NCBI RefSeq assembly: GCF_005780185.1
Contig: NZ_VBUI01000004.1
Span: forward strand, 62,001 to 126,000
Direction of reading: 5' to 3'
Length of the DNA stretch: 64,000 bases
DNA from: Halomonas urmiana
Lineage (GTDB): Bacteria > Pseudomonadota > Gammaproteobacteria > Pseudomonadales > Halomonadaceae
Shown here: in pieces, positions 9,379 through 20,037 of the stretch
Layout of the letters: each line of letters starts with the position of its first letter
Position numbering within the stretch: the stretch's first letter is position 1
Notes under the pieces: generated by a model
The model's input: only the letters and a program-made list of their open reading frames with translations
Told to the model about the DNA's origin: nothing
Databases searched by the model: none
Made by a program: the position numbers and the translations under genes

Positions 9379-11077
9379 CGACGGTCTCCCGAACGAGGGC
9401 GGCCTCGAGCGCCAGCCGGCGGTCGGCCAGTGCCAGGAGTGCCGGATGGTGGGTGGCGATGACCAGCGTGCGCCCCTCGGCGGCCAGCCGCCCCAGGGCC
9501 TCGATCACCCGCGCCTCGGTCCGGGCATCCAGGCTCGCGGTCGGCTCATCGAGCAGCACCAGCGGCGCCGGCGAGAGGAACACGCGGGCCAGGGCCAGGC
9601 GCTGCACCTGCCCCCCCGAAAGCCCTTCGCCGCGCTCGCCAAGCGAGGTCTCGAGCCCGTCGGGCAGGCGCTCGAGCAGCGCCGCGAGCCCGGCCCGGGC
9701 GAGCGCCTCGCGCATCTGGCTGTCGCTGGCCTCCGGCGCAGCCAGGCGCAGGTTATCGGCGAGGCTGCCCTGGATCAGCAGCGGACGCTGGTCCAGCCAG
9801 GCGAAGCGGGCGTCGGCGGCCAGGTGCCGTTCGCCCTCGGTCGGGGCGAGAAAGCCCGCCATCAGCTGCAGCAGGCTCGACTTGCCGGCCCCGGAGGGCC
9901 CCGTCACCACCAGCGTCTCGCCGCACGAAAGGCGAAGGTCCAGCGGCCCCAGCACCCGGCCGCGCCCCACGTGGGACAGCGTGACGCCGTCCAGCTCGAG
10001 CAGGCTATCGGGCGCCATCGGTCGCCCCGGCTCAGCCTTGGTGACGGGCTCGGCGCCCCGCCCGGCGTCGGGGGGTTCCTGAAGCAGCGTCACCAGGCCC
10101 GCGGCGGCGCCCAGGGCCGCGGCCCGGTCGTGATAGTGCTGGGCCAGGCTGCGCAGCGGCTGGAAGAACTCCGGCGCCAGCAACAGCACCAGCAGGCCGG
10201 TGAGGAGCGTCAGCTCATCGGCCGGCCCGTAGTCGATGTAGCCCAGCAGGGCGAAGCCCACGTAGATCGCCACCACCGCGATGGCCACGGAGGAGAAGAA
10301 CTCCAGCACCGCCGAGGAGAGGAAGGCCAGGCGCAGGGTGCGCATGCTGCGCCGCCGGTAGTCGTCCGCCACGGCCTCCACCTCGCGGGTGGCCTGAGCG
10401 GTGCGCCCGAAGAGCTGCAGCGTGGTGATGCCGCGGACCCGGTCGATGAAGTGCCCGGCCAGACGCGCCACGGCGCTGAACTGCTCCTGGTTCAGGCGCT
10501 CGGCGCCCATGCCCACTAGAGCCATGAACAGCGGGATCAAAGGCGCCGAGATCAGCAGGAAGAAGGCGGCCAGCCAGTCGAGCCAGGCCACCACCACGAG
10601 GATCATTAGCGGGATCGCCACCGCCAGCACCTGCTGAGGCAGGTAGCGGGAGAAGTAGCCGTCCAGGGCCTCGACCTGATCGACCAGGCGCTGGGCGAGC
10701 CCCGCGCCGTGGTGACCGGTGAGACGCACCGGCCCCAGGCGCTCCAGGTGATCGAGCAGCTCGGCGCGGGCTCGCCGGCGGATGCGCAGGCTCGCCGCCT
10801 GGCCGGCCACCTCCTGCCCCCACTGAGCCAGCGCCCGCAGGAACAGCGTGGCCGCCAAGCCGAGCAGCCAGGGGGTGAGGTCCTGGAGCGCTCGCTCGTC
10901 GATCAGCAGGGCGCTGATCAGCGCGGCGAGCAGCGCCATCTGGACGATGGTCGCGATCCCGACCGCTCCCCCGGCCAGCAGCGCCAGGCGCTGGTAGCGC
11001 CGTTCACCCTCGGCGAGGCGCGACAGCCATGCCCGGGCCGTGAGCCCGGGCGCCTCGGCATCGGTATCGGCTTTCAC
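9371..11077 (-). CDS. cydD: CydD half of the CydDC ABC exporter
   Basis: This is the partner of CydC, with 568 residues: an ABC transmembrane domain (about 1-320) and an ATPase domain with Walker A GPSGAGKSS, signature LSGGQVQR and Walker B LVLLDEP. The start is a GTG at 11077, one base after the cydB stop codon, with GAGG just before it. cydD directly follows cydB, so subunits and assembly factor are made from one transcript. Confidence 0.92.
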   Translation of the reverse strand: MKADTDAEAPGLTARAWLSRLAEGERRYQRLALLAGGAVGIATIVQMALLAALISALLIDERALQDLTPWLLGLAATLFLRALAQWGQEVAGQAASLRIRRRARAELLDHLERLGPVRLTGHHGAGLAQRLVDQVEALDGYFSRYLPQQVLAVAIPLMILVVVAWLDWLAAFFLLISAPLIPLFMALVGMGAERLNQEQFSAVARLAGHFIDRVRGITTLQLFGRTAQATREVEAVADDYRRRSMRTLRLAFLSSAVLEFFSSVAIAVVAIYVGFALLGYIDYGPADELTLLTGLLVLLLAPEFFQPLRSLAQHYHDRAAALGAAAGLVTLLQEPPDAGRGAEPVTKAEPGRPMAPDSLLELDGVTLSHVGRGRVLGPLDLRLSCGETLVVTGPSGAGKSSLLQLMAGFLAPTEGERHLAADARFAWLDQRPLLIQGSLADNLRLAAPEASDSQMREALARAGLAALLERLPDGLETSLGERGEGLSGGQVQRLALARVFLSPAPLVLLDEPTASLDARTEARVIEALGRLAAEGRTLVIATHHPALLALADRRLALEAALVRETVDA

Positions 11078-11078
11078 C

Positions 11079-12080
11079 TCAGTGATAGCCCTCGCCGGGG
11101 CGGACCTTGCCGCGGAACACCCAGTAGGACCAGGCGGTGTAGGCCAGCACGATGGGGATCACGAACAGCACGCCGATCAGCAGGAAGAGCTGGGAGCCCG
11201 GGTCGGAGGCGGCGTCCCAGATGGTGTAGTCCGGCGGCACGATCACCGGCCACTTGCTGACCACCAGCCCCAGATAGGTGAAGACGAACAGCCCCAGGGT
11301 GGCGATGAAGGGCTGGCCTTCGCGCCGCTGGCGAACGGCGCGCCACAGCAGCCCCGCGCAGGCGAGCGCCAGCGCCGGGAAGATCCAGATCAGCTGCAGA
11401 TGGCCGAACCAGCGATCGCGCACGCCGGTGTCGACGAAGGGCGTCCAGAGGCTGATGATCGCGAACACGCCGAGCACCGCCAGCAGCAAGCGCGGCGCGA
11501 GCCGATAGGCCCACTCCTGGAGCGGGCCCTCGGTCTTGAGAATCAGCCAGGTGGCGCCGAGCAGCGCATAGCCGGCCATCAGCCCCAGGCCCGTGAGCAC
11601 GCTGAACGGGGTCAGCCAGTCGAACGGGCCGCCGACGTAGACGAAGTCCTCGACGGGGAAGCCCTGGATATAGGCGCCCACGACGACCCCCTGGGCGAAG
11701 GAGGCCACGGCGGAGCCCCAGCAGAAGGCGCGGTTCCACCAGTGGCGATTGCGGTGGGACTTGAAGCGGAACTCGAAGGCGATGCCGCGAAAGATCAGCC
11801 CGGCAAGCATCAGGAAGACGCCGAGATAGAGCGCCGGCAGAAACACCGAGTAGACCAGCGGGAAGGCGCCCAGCAGGCCCGCCCCGCCAAGCACCAGCCA
11901 GGTCTCGTTGCCGTCCCACACCGGCGCTACCGTGTTCATCATCACGTCCCGGGACTCCTCGTCCGGGGCGAGGGGGAAGAGGATCCCCACGCCCAGGTCG
12001 AAGCCGTCCATCAGCACGTACATGATCACGCCGAAGCCGATGATCACGGCCCAGATGATACTCAGATCGAACATGGCCAT
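11079..12080 (-). CDS. cydB: Cytochrome bd-type quinol oxidase subunit II
   Basis: CydB supports the heme-bearing CydA in the membrane enzyme that reduces O2 with quinol. The 333-residue protein is highly hydrophobic with eight to nine predicted helices. It has the family N-terminus, including MYVLMDGFDLGVG and the conserved VWDGNETWLV segment. The start at 12080 has GGAAGGAG seven bases upstream. cydA ends 3 bp before it, and no cydX-sized gene is found between cydB and cydD. Confidence 0.95.
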   Translation of the reverse strand: MAMFDLSIIWAVIIGFGVIMYVLMDGFDLGVGILFPLAPDEESRDVMMNTVAPVWDGNETWLVLGGAGLLGAFPLVYSVFLPALYLGVFLMLAGLIFRGIAFEFRFKSHRNRHWWNRAFCWGSAVASFAQGVVVGAYIQGFPVEDFVYVGGPFDWLTPFSVLTGLGLMAGYALLGATWLILKTEGPLQEWAYRLAPRLLLAVLGVFAIISLWTPFVDTGVRDRWFGHLQLIWIFPALALACAGLLWRAVRQRREGQPFIATLGLFVFTYLGLVVSKWPVIVPPDYTIWDAASDPGSQLFLLIGVLFVIPIVLAYTAWSYWVFRGKVRPGEGYH

Positions 12081-12083
12081 GGT

Positions 12084-13493
12084 TCAGCTCCTTCCCGGTT
12101 GGCTGGAGGCGTCCTCGAAGGGCACATGGGCGGCCGACAGCGGCCGCTTGGGCCGGTGCACCTCGTCGTCGTGGGCGGGCTCGGGCAGCATGCCCTGGCG
12201 GACCACCCGGGTCAGGTAGTAGACCCCGCACAGGAACACCACCGCATAGACGGCCATATAGCCGACCAGCGTGAACAGGGCCATGCCGCCGGTCAGCGAA
12301 GGCGTCAGTGCCTCGGCGTGGCTCATCAGGCCGTAGACCACCCAGGGCGCGCGGCCGGTCTCGGTGACCACCCAGCCGGCCAGCACCGCGATAAAGGGGG
12401 TGATGGTCATCACGCGCATCAGCTGCAGGAAGCCACGATGCTCATAGACCCGGCCTCCACGACGCAGCCAGAGGCCGGCCAGCGCGGCGCCGATCATGGC
12501 AAAACCCAAGGCCACCATGATCCGGAACGACCAGAAGACGATCCACACCGGTGGCTGCTCCTCGGGGGGCACCTCGCTGACACCGGGCACCTCGCCTTCG
12601 ACGTGGTGGGTCAGGATCAGGCTGGCGAGGCCCGGAATGCCGATTTCGAAGCGGTTCTCCTGGGCTTCCTGATCGGGCCAGGCGAACAGCAGCAGCGGCG
12701 TGTTCGAACTGCGCTCCCAGTTGCCCTCCATCGCGGCCACCTTGGTCGGCTGGTGCTCCAGGGTGTTGAGGCCGTGGAAGTCGCCGACCACCGCCTGAGT
12801 CGGCGCCAGCACCAGCAGCAGCCACAGGCACATGGAGAGCGCCTTGCGGTTGGCCTCGCGGTCGCGGCCGATCAGCAGATACCAAGCGCTGACCCCGGCC
12901 ACCACGAAGCCACCGGTCAGGAACGACGCCAGCACCATGTGTGCGAAGCGGTACGGGAAGGAGGGATTGAAGATCGCCTCGCTCCAGTCGGTGACGTGGA
13001 AGCGGCCCTCGATCAGCTCGACGCCGGCTGGGGTCTGCATCCAGCTGTTGGCCGAGAGGATCCAGAACGAGGAGATGAAGGTGCCGATGGCGACCATGAT
13101 GGCGGCGAAGAGATGCACGCCCTGAGGCACCTTACCGCGCCCGAACAGCAGCACTCCGAGAAAGGCCGCCTCGAGGAAGAAGGCCGTGACCACCTCGTAG
13201 CTCAGCACCGGGCCGAGGAAGTTCGACGCCGCCTGGGAGAAGTTGCTCCAGTTGGTACCGAACTGGAAGGACATGACGATGCCCGAGACCACGCCCATGC
13301 CGAAGACCACGGCGAAGACCTTGGTCCAGAACAGCGCCAGGCGATCCCAGGCGGGATTATCGGTCTTGAAGAAGAGCCCGTTGAGCAGGGCGATGTAGGA
13401 CGCCAGGCCGATGGTGAACACCGGAAAGATGGCATGAAAGGCCACCACGAAGGCGAATTGCAGCCTCGATAGCAGCAGGGGATCCAGTTCCAT
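12084..13493 (-). CDS. cydA: Cytochrome bd-type quinol oxidase subunit I
   Basis: CydA holds hemes b558, b595 and d. Visible ligands and signature residues are the N-terminal histidine H20 (low-numbered heme ligand), the YRFAHM histidine on a mid-protein helix, the FWSFRIM methionine/arginine helix and the GRAPW motif. With the start at 13493 (GAGGAG ribosome site) it is 469 residues, clearly shorter than the ~520 of E. coli CydA. The quinol-binding Q-loop is of the short kind, as in the cyanide-insensitive CioA group. An in-frame upstream extension of 58 residues is not conserved-looking and was left out. It is first in cydABDC. Confidence 0.93.
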   Translation of the reverse strand: MELDPLLLSRLQFAFVVAFHAIFPVFTIGLASYIALLNGLFFKTDNPAWDRLALFWTKVFAVVFGMGVVSGIVMSFQFGTNWSNFSQAASNFLGPVLSYEVVTAFFLEAAFLGVLLFGRGKVPQGVHLFAAIMVAIGTFISSFWILSANSWMQTPAGVELIEGRFHVTDWSEAIFNPSFPYRFAHMVLASFLTGGFVVAGVSAWYLLIGRDREANRKALSMCLWLLLVLAPTQAVVGDFHGLNTLEHQPTKVAAMEGNWERSSNTPLLLFAWPDQEAQENRFEIGIPGLASLILTHHVEGEVPGVSEVPPEEQPPVWIVFWSFRIMVALGFAMIGAALAGLWLRRGGRVYEHRGFLQLMRVMTITPFIAVLAGWVVTETGRAPWVVYGLMSHAEALTPSLTGGMALFTLVGYMAVYAVVFLCGVYYLTRVVRQGMLPEPAHDDEVHRPKRPLSAAHVPFEDASSQPGRS

Positions 13494-13760
13494 GAGGCAC
13501 TCCTCGTTCCTGCGGGTCGTGAGTACGGGATGCGTCGGGCACTGGACGTGCTCTTGTGCGTGGGGCGCTGGCACCCTGCCGCATTCTTGTCGATCGGGGA
13601 ACGGCCACGCAACGTCGCTGTGCGGCCCCGCATGGGGGCCGGCGATATCGACATCGAATGCCCGCATTCCTCAGATCATGAAATCATCATACTCCTCGGA
13701 CTCACCTCAAGGGGAGACAGTTCGGGCCTCCGCGCCGTGTCGCGTTGTCGCAGCAAGGCG
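13494..13760 (-). other. cydA upstream region
   Basis: These 267 bases between the exchanger gene and cydA must hold the cyd promoter. I see a TATGAT hexamer on the minus strand near 13690 but no well-spaced -35. A 7-bp hairpin with a 5-base loop (13623-13641) would sit in the cydA leader. I found no TTGAT-N4-ATCAA site of the FNR/Anr type. Confidence 0.4.
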
Positions 13761-14744
13761 TCAGGCCGAACCGCCGCCGACCACCAGGTTCACCATGTAG
13801 GCGGTGTAGCCGAGGAACATCGCCAGCAGAACGGCCCCCTCGACGCGGTTGATGCGCCCTGCCCGGCCGCGCCAGCCCATGGCGAAGACCGCCAGTATCA
13901 CCGTCATGACCATCATCAGGCTCCAGTCGCGCAGCAGCACCTCGCGACCGGCCTCGATGGGCGCGATCACCGCGGCCAGGCCCACCACGCCGAGAGTGTT
14001 GAAGAGGTTCGAGCCCACCACGTTGCCGAGCACCAGGTCGTGCTCGCGGCGGCGCAGCGCGCTGATCGAGGAGGCGAGCTCCGGCAGCGAGGTGCCCACG
14101 GCGACCACTGTCAGGCCGATCACCAGATCGCTGACGCCGAAGCCCTGGGCGATGGCCACCGCCCCCCACACCAGCACCCGCGAGCTGATCACCAGCAGCA
14201 CCAGGCCCACCCCGGTCCAGACCAGTCCGGCCCTGAGCGACATGGGGTGCGTCTCCAGGCTCTCCTCTGTCTCGCTGCCCAGCACATCGCCACCCTGACG
14301 CAGGCCCAGGTAAATACTGTAGCCGATGAACGCGCCCAGCAGACCCAGCAGCAGCGCGCCTTCCCAGCGGTCGATCACGCCGCCCCACAGCAGGGCGGCG
14401 GTGCCAAGGGTGACGGCCCCGAGCACCGGCAGCTCACGGCGCACCACGCCGGAGTGCACCGCCAGCGGCGAGATTAGCGCCACCAGGCCCAGGATCAGAC
14501 CGATGTTGGCGATGTTGGAGCCGAAGGCGTTGCCCAGCGCCAGGCCGGGGTTGCCCTGGCTGGCCGCCAGGGCGGAGACCACCAGTTCCGGGGCCGAGGT
14601 GCCGAAGCCGATCACCAGCATGCCGATCAGCAGCGGCGAGAGCCCCAGTCGCGCCGAGGTCGCTGCGGCCCCGTCGACGAAGCGCTCGGCGCTCCACACC
14701 AGCAGGACCAGGCCTGCCACCACCGCCATCGCGGGCACTATCAT
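13761..14744 (-). CDS. Calcium/sodium antiporter, YrbG-type
   Basis: This inner-membrane cation exchanger has 327 residues and about ten helices. The two inverted alpha-repeats of the Na+/Ca2+ exchanger family are both present: GFGTSAPELVVS with GNAFGSNIANIG in the first half, and AVGTSLPELASS with GNVVGSNLFNTLG in the second. The acidic residues of both repeats, which coordinate the ion, are intact. The start at 14744 has a GAGGAG ribosome site. It is divergent from pqiABC. The ion specificity is not proven by sequence. Confidence 0.88.
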   Translation of the reverse strand: MIVPAMAVVAGLVLLVWSAERFVDGAAATSARLGLSPLLIGMLVIGFGTSAPELVVSALAASQGNPGLALGNAFGSNIANIGLILGLVALISPLAVHSGVVRRELPVLGAVTLGTAALLWGGVIDRWEGALLLGLLGAFIGYSIYLGLRQGGDVLGSETEESLETHPMSLRAGLVWTGVGLVLLVISSRVLVWGAVAIAQGFGVSDLVIGLTVVAVGTSLPELASSISALRRREHDLVLGNVVGSNLFNTLGVVGLAAVIAPIEAGREVLLRDWSLMMVMTVILAVFAMGWRGRAGRINRVEGAVLLAMFLGYTAYMVNLVVGGGSA

Positions 14745-14853
14745 GTCGTCTCCTCAGGAACATTCAGGCGTGCATGTTTGACTATGGTGCCCCCCGCGTC
14801 AACGTGACACACTTTCTGCGTGTCGATTTCACCGCCAGGAGACCCTCATCGCC

Positions 14854-16203
14854 GTGCCCAGGCCTGCCCTACGCGCCCCCGCCCTGCCCCGGGGGACCCC
14901 ACTGGTGGATCGTTCGCCGCCGGAGACGCGCACCTCACGGCGTCGGCTGCGAGCCTGCCACGAATGCGACTGGCTGACGGCGCTGCCGCCGCTGCACGGC
15001 GGCGAGAAGGCCGAATGCCCGCGCTGTGGCCACGTGCTGGCCACCCGCCACCACCGCCCGGCCCAGCGCAGCATGGCGCTGGCGCTCGCCTCACTGATCG
15101 CGCTGGCACTGGCCGTCTCCTTCCCCTTCATCAGCTTCACCGTCAGCGGCATCGGCAATCGCATCGAGCTGACCCAGACCGCCACCACCCTGATCGGCTT
15201 TCACCAGCCGCTGGTGGCGATCGCGGTGGTGCTGACCATCGGCGTGCTGCCCGCCGTCTACCTGGTGGGCGTGGTGTGGCTGCAGGCGGGGCTGCTGCGC
15301 GGCGATCCGCTACCGGCCAGCCGCAGCATCGCCCGCTCGCTCTCGCATCTTCACCCCTGGATGATGGCCGATGTCTTCATCGTCGGGGCCCTGGTGAGCC
15401 TCATCAAGATCGCCGGCATGGCCGAGGTGGGGCTCGGCATTTCCTTCTGGGCCTTCTGTGCCTTCGCCCTGCTGCTGCTGCTGACCACCCAGTCGCTGGA
15501 CGCCGATTGGATGTGGTTCTCCCTGGCCGGCGAGCCCCTGGCCCCGGAGGGCGCGCGCACCGGCGAGACCGCCGCTTCACAGGGGCTGGCCGGCTGCGCC
15601 ACCTGTGGCCTGGTCAACCGCCTGGACGGCGAGGGCCACGGCCGCTGTCGTCGCTGCGGCGAGCGCCTGCATGCCCGCAAGCCCGATAGCCAGCAGCGCA
15701 CTTGGGCGCTGCTGGCGGCCGCCACCGTGATGTACCTGCCGGCCAACCTCTACCCGATCATGACCACCACGAGCCTCGGCCACGACACCCCCTCCACCAT
15801 CATCGGCGGCGTGGTACAGCTGCTGCAGATGGGCTCCTGGCCGGTGGCCGTGGTGATCTTCGTCGCCAGCGTGATCGTGCCGGTGGGCAAGCTGGTGGCC
15901 CTGGCCTGGCTGTGCCTGGTGGCCAAACGCAGCAACGAACTCAACGCGGCGACCCGCACGCGGCTCTACCGCCTCACCGAGTTCATCGGCCGCTGGTCGA
16001 TGGTCGATGTCTTCGTGGTGGCGATCCTGGTGGCGCTGATCCGCGCCGGTGCGTTGCTGTCGATCTCCCCGGGCCCCGCCGCCCTGGCCTTCGCCAGCGT
16101 AGTGGTCATCACCATGCTCGCCGCCATGACCTTCGACCCCCGAATGCTCTGGGACGCGCCGCTGCCGCGTGACGCCCGACCCGCCCAAGGACACTCGCCA
16201 TGA
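14854..16203 (+). CDS. pqiA: Paraquat-inducible protein A family membrane protein
   Basis: PqiA is the inner-membrane partner of the MCE protein PqiB in an envelope lipid-transfer system. The 449 residues form two tandem PqiA modules. Each opens with a CxxC pair zinc-ribbon-like segment (CHECDW...CPRCGH near residue 35; CATCGL...CRRCGE near 250) followed by about four membrane helices. The only plausible start is GTG at 14854, with AGGAG 12 bases upstream, which is a long spacing; the exact start is uncertain. It overlaps pqiB as ATGA. Confidence 0.88.
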   Translation: MPRPALRAPALPRGTPLVDRSPPETRTSRRRLRACHECDWLTALPPLHGGEKAECPRCGHVLATRHHRPAQRSMALALASLIALALAVSFPFISFTVSGIGNRIELTQTATTLIGFHQPLVAIAVVLTIGVLPAVYLVGVVWLQAGLLRGDPLPASRSIARSLSHLHPWMMADVFIVGALVSLIKIAGMAEVGLGISFWAFCAFALLLLLTTQSLDADWMWFSLAGEPLAPEGARTGETAASQGLAGCATCGLVNRLDGEGHGRCRRCGERLHARKPDSQQRTWALLAAATVMYLPANLYPIMTTTSLGHDTPSTIIGGVVQLLQMGSWPVAVVIFVASVIVPVGKLVALAWLCLVAKRSNELNAATRTRLYRLTEFIGRWSMVDVFVVAILVALIRAGALLSISPGPAALAFASVVVITMLAAMTFDPRMLWDAPLPRDARPAQGHSP

Positions 16204-17900
16204 CCGACACCCCCGCCCCGTCCGAGCGAGACGGGCACCGCGCCCGCGCCACGCCCCAGGCGCGGCTGTCGCCGATCTGGATCGTGCCCATCGTGGCGAT
16301 CCTGATCGGCGCCTGGCTGGTCTTCGACAACTACCGCAGCCGCGGGCCGGAAATCACCCTGATCACCGACAGCGCCGAGGGCATCGAGGCGGGCAACACC
16401 CTGATCAAGACGCGCAACGTCGAGGTCGGGCGCGTCGAGCGGGTGCACCTTTCGGAGGACCTGAGCCGCGCGGTGATCACCGCCCGCATGAGCCCGGATA
16501 GCGACGACATGCTGGTCGAGGACAGCCGCTTCTGGGTGGTCAAGCCGCGCATCGGCCGCGAGGGGATCAGCGGCCTGGGCACGGTGCTGTCCGGCGCCTA
16601 CATTCAGCTCGAGCCGGGCCAGAGCGAGATCGACGCCCGGGAGTTCGAGGTCAGCGACCAGCCGCCGGTTTCCCCGGCCGGCGCCAAGGGCTTGCGCATC
16701 AACCTGATCAGCCAGCTCGGCAACGCGCCGAGTGTCGGCGACCCGGTCACCTTCCAGGGCCTCACCGTCGGCCGCGTCGAGGAGGCCAACTTCGATGGCA
16801 CCACCCGACGCATGCACCATCGCCTCTTCATCGAGAGCCCCTACCACGACCTGGTCACCGACGGCACCCGTTTCTGGGCCGCCAGCGGCGTCGACCTGCG
16901 TCTCGACTCCGAGGGCGTCCGGGTCAACATCGACTCCCTGGAGGCGCTGCTCGGCGGCGGCGTCACCTTCGGCGTGCCCGAGGATCTCCCCCAGGGCAGG
17001 CCGGTGGAGGCGGACACCACCTTCACCCTCTACCCCGACGAGGAGAGCGCCCGACAGGGCACCCTCAGTCGCTACCTGGAGTACGTGCTGCTGATCGAGG
17101 ACACCGTGCGCGGCCTCTCCCGGGGGGCGCCGGTGGAGTTTCGCGGCGTGCGCGTCGGCACCGTGGCCACGGTGCCCTGGCAGTTCAGCGCGCCCCAGCC
17201 CGATTCCCGCGACAATTTCGCCATCCCGGTGCTGATTCGCATCGAACCCCAGCGCCTGGGCGTCGATGCCGAGTCCCTCGACCTCGAGCAGTGGCGGGAG
17301 CGCTTCGAACGGCTCTTCGGGCTAGGCCTCACGGCCTCGCTGAAGAGCGGCAGCCTGCTGACCGGGGCGCTGTTCGTCGACCTCAACTTCCAGCGCGACG
17401 AAGCGGGTAACGCCGAGATCGACTACGTCGCCGAGACCTTCGCCGAGCGCACCGTCTTCCCCACGACCTCCAGCGGCCTCGCCCAGATCGAGGCGCAGGT
17501 GACGGCCCTGCTCGACAAGCTCAATGGCCTGGAGCTCGAGCCGCTGCTAGCCGGGCTAGATCGCAACCTCGATGCCTCAGAGGCCACCCTCGAGCAGGTC
17601 AATGCGCTCACCGAAAGCGTGCGTAGCCTGATCGAGGAGCCCGGCATGCGCGAGCTGCCCGGCAATCTCAATGCCACCCTCGAGTCGCTGCGCACCACCC
17701 TCGACGGCGTGTCGCCGGAGTCCCGCGCGTACCGCGACTTCAGCACGACCCTCGCGCAGCTCGAGCGACTGCTGCGCGACCTGCAGCCCACCGCGCGCAC
17801 CCTGCGAGACAATCCCAGCGCCCTGCTCTTCGATCGCCTGGACACCGAGGACCCGATCCCCCGGGCGCCGACCTCCCCCCAGCAAGGAAGCTCGCCATGA
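16200..17900 (+). CDS. pqiB: MCE-domain lipid transport protein PqiB
   Basis: PqiB is anchored in the inner membrane by one N-terminal helix (about residues 25-45) and spans the periplasm as stacked MCE rings toward PqiC. Three MCE domains can be made out, each starting with a G(I/A)xxG(N/D)xxxxxxxxVGRV-like segment (near residues 60, 180 and 300). They are followed by a C-terminal helical needle region rich in heptads (about 420-550). The length, 566 residues, is usual. It overlaps pqiA and pqiC by 4 bp each. Confidence 0.9.
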   Translation: MTDTPAPSERDGHRARATPQARLSPIWIVPIVAILIGAWLVFDNYRSRGPEITLITDSAEGIEAGNTLIKTRNVEVGRVERVHLSEDLSRAVITARMSPDSDDMLVEDSRFWVVKPRIGREGISGLGTVLSGAYIQLEPGQSEIDAREFEVSDQPPVSPAGAKGLRINLISQLGNAPSVGDPVTFQGLTVGRVEEANFDGTTRRMHHRLFIESPYHDLVTDGTRFWAASGVDLRLDSEGVRVNIDSLEALLGGGVTFGVPEDLPQGRPVEADTTFTLYPDEESARQGTLSRYLEYVLLIEDTVRGLSRGAPVEFRGVRVGTVATVPWQFSAPQPDSRDNFAIPVLIRIEPQRLGVDAESLDLEQWRERFERLFGLGLTASLKSGSLLTGALFVDLNFQRDEAGNAEIDYVAETFAERTVFPTTSSGLAQIEAQVTALLDKLNGLELEPLLAGLDRNLDASEATLEQVNALTESVRSLIEEPGMRELPGNLNATLESLRTTLDGVSPESRAYRDFSTTLAQLERLLRDLQPTARTLRDNPSALLFDRLDTEDPIPRAPTSPQQGSSP

Positions 17901-18490
17901 GCGCAATCAAAGCCCTTGCGGCCGCCCTGGCTGCGCTGTGGCTGGCCGGCTGCGCCACCGATGCCCCGCCGTCCAACCGCTACACCCTCCCCGATGACGC
18001 CATGGCAGGCCCCACTGGCGTGGCCGGGGCCGAGGCCGCCCACCGGCTGGTCGTCGCCCGGCCGACGCTGGCCCGCTTCCTCGCCGTCGACGGCCTGGTG
18101 CTCAAGCTCGACGACATCACCCTCAACGAGGCGAGCGGACACCTGTGGGCCGAGCCCCTCGGCCTGCAGCTCGAACGCCGCCTGAAGGAGCGCCTGGCCG
18201 CCCGCCTGCCGGACACCCGGATCATGGCGGAGGCCGCCGGCGAACGCCGGGAAGTCGCCGCCACCCTGCGCCTGACGGTGGACCGCTTCCATGGCCGTCA
18301 CGACGGCCAGGCGGTGGTGGCGGGCCAGTGGCAGCTGCGCGACGGCGAGGGCACGCTCGAGGCGCTTGCACCCTTCGCGGTCGAGGTGCCCCTGGCGCGC
18401 GACGGCTATCCCGCCCTGGTGCGCGCCCTGGGCCGCGGCTGGGACGACGTGGTCGACGAGATCGCCGAAGAAATCAAACGGCTGCGCTAA
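17897..18490 (+). CDS. pqiC: PqiC outer-membrane lipoprotein (ABC-transport auxiliary family)
   Basis: PqiC docks the PqiB needle at the outer membrane. A lipoprotein signal ends in the lipobox LAGC (cysteine about residue 19). The rest has the fold signature of the auxiliary-lipoprotein family, including the RLVVARPTLARFLAVDGLVL opening and a conserved VDRFHG near 130. The 197 residues are of normal size. Aspartate is not at position +2 after the cysteine, consistent with outer-membrane sorting. Confidence 0.87.
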   Translation: MSAIKALAAALAALWLAGCATDAPPSNRYTLPDDAMAGPTGVAGAEAAHRLVVARPTLARFLAVDGLVLKLDDITLNEASGHLWAEPLGLQLERRLKERLAARLPDTRIMAEAAGERREVAATLRLTVDRFHGRHDGQAVVAGQWQLRDGEGTLEALAPFAVEVPLARDGYPALVRALGRGWDDVVDEIAEEIKRLR

Positions 18491-18501
18491 CCCAGGCGCT
18501 A

Positions 18502-18510
18502 TGGCATAAT
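18502..18510 (+). promoter_or_regulatory. Extended -10 promoter element for the helicase gene
   Basis: TGGCATAAT is an extended -10 (TGn followed by CATAAT) 120 bp upstream of the helicase start. No good -35 is visible, as is usual for extended -10 promoters. The leader would be about 115 nt, a long leader being common for RNA-helicase genes. Confidence 0.4.
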
Positions 18511-18630
18511 ACGCGCCACGCGGCGATCGATGGTCCCTCCTGCCGCGCCAGATTCCTTTTCCACGCCTTGGCCAGGGACTGACCACGTCGAAACGACGCG
18601 GCGCAACCAGGGCGTCTCTGCGGAGACCGC

Positions 18631-19938
<1,308 letters not shown>

Positions 19939-20037
19939 CGGACTGCCTGGCGGACTGCATCATGATATGCGAATGACATCCGCCGGGCGCCTTCCCCTAG
20001 CGCGTCTCCCATCCACCCTCCACGCCTGGATGCCTCC

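Noticed and set aside
11077..11079. cydX small-subunit gene between cydB and cydD
   Set aside because: cydB and cydD are separated by a single base, so no gene can fit.
11040..13472. 810-codon plus-strand open frame opposite cydAB
   Set aside because: Antisense shadow of cydA/cydB with His/Gln/Arg-rich nonsense composition.
13494..13760. FNR/Anr site upstream of cydA
   Set aside because: Expected from bd-oxidase regulation, but no TTGAT-N4-ATCAA match was found on either strand.
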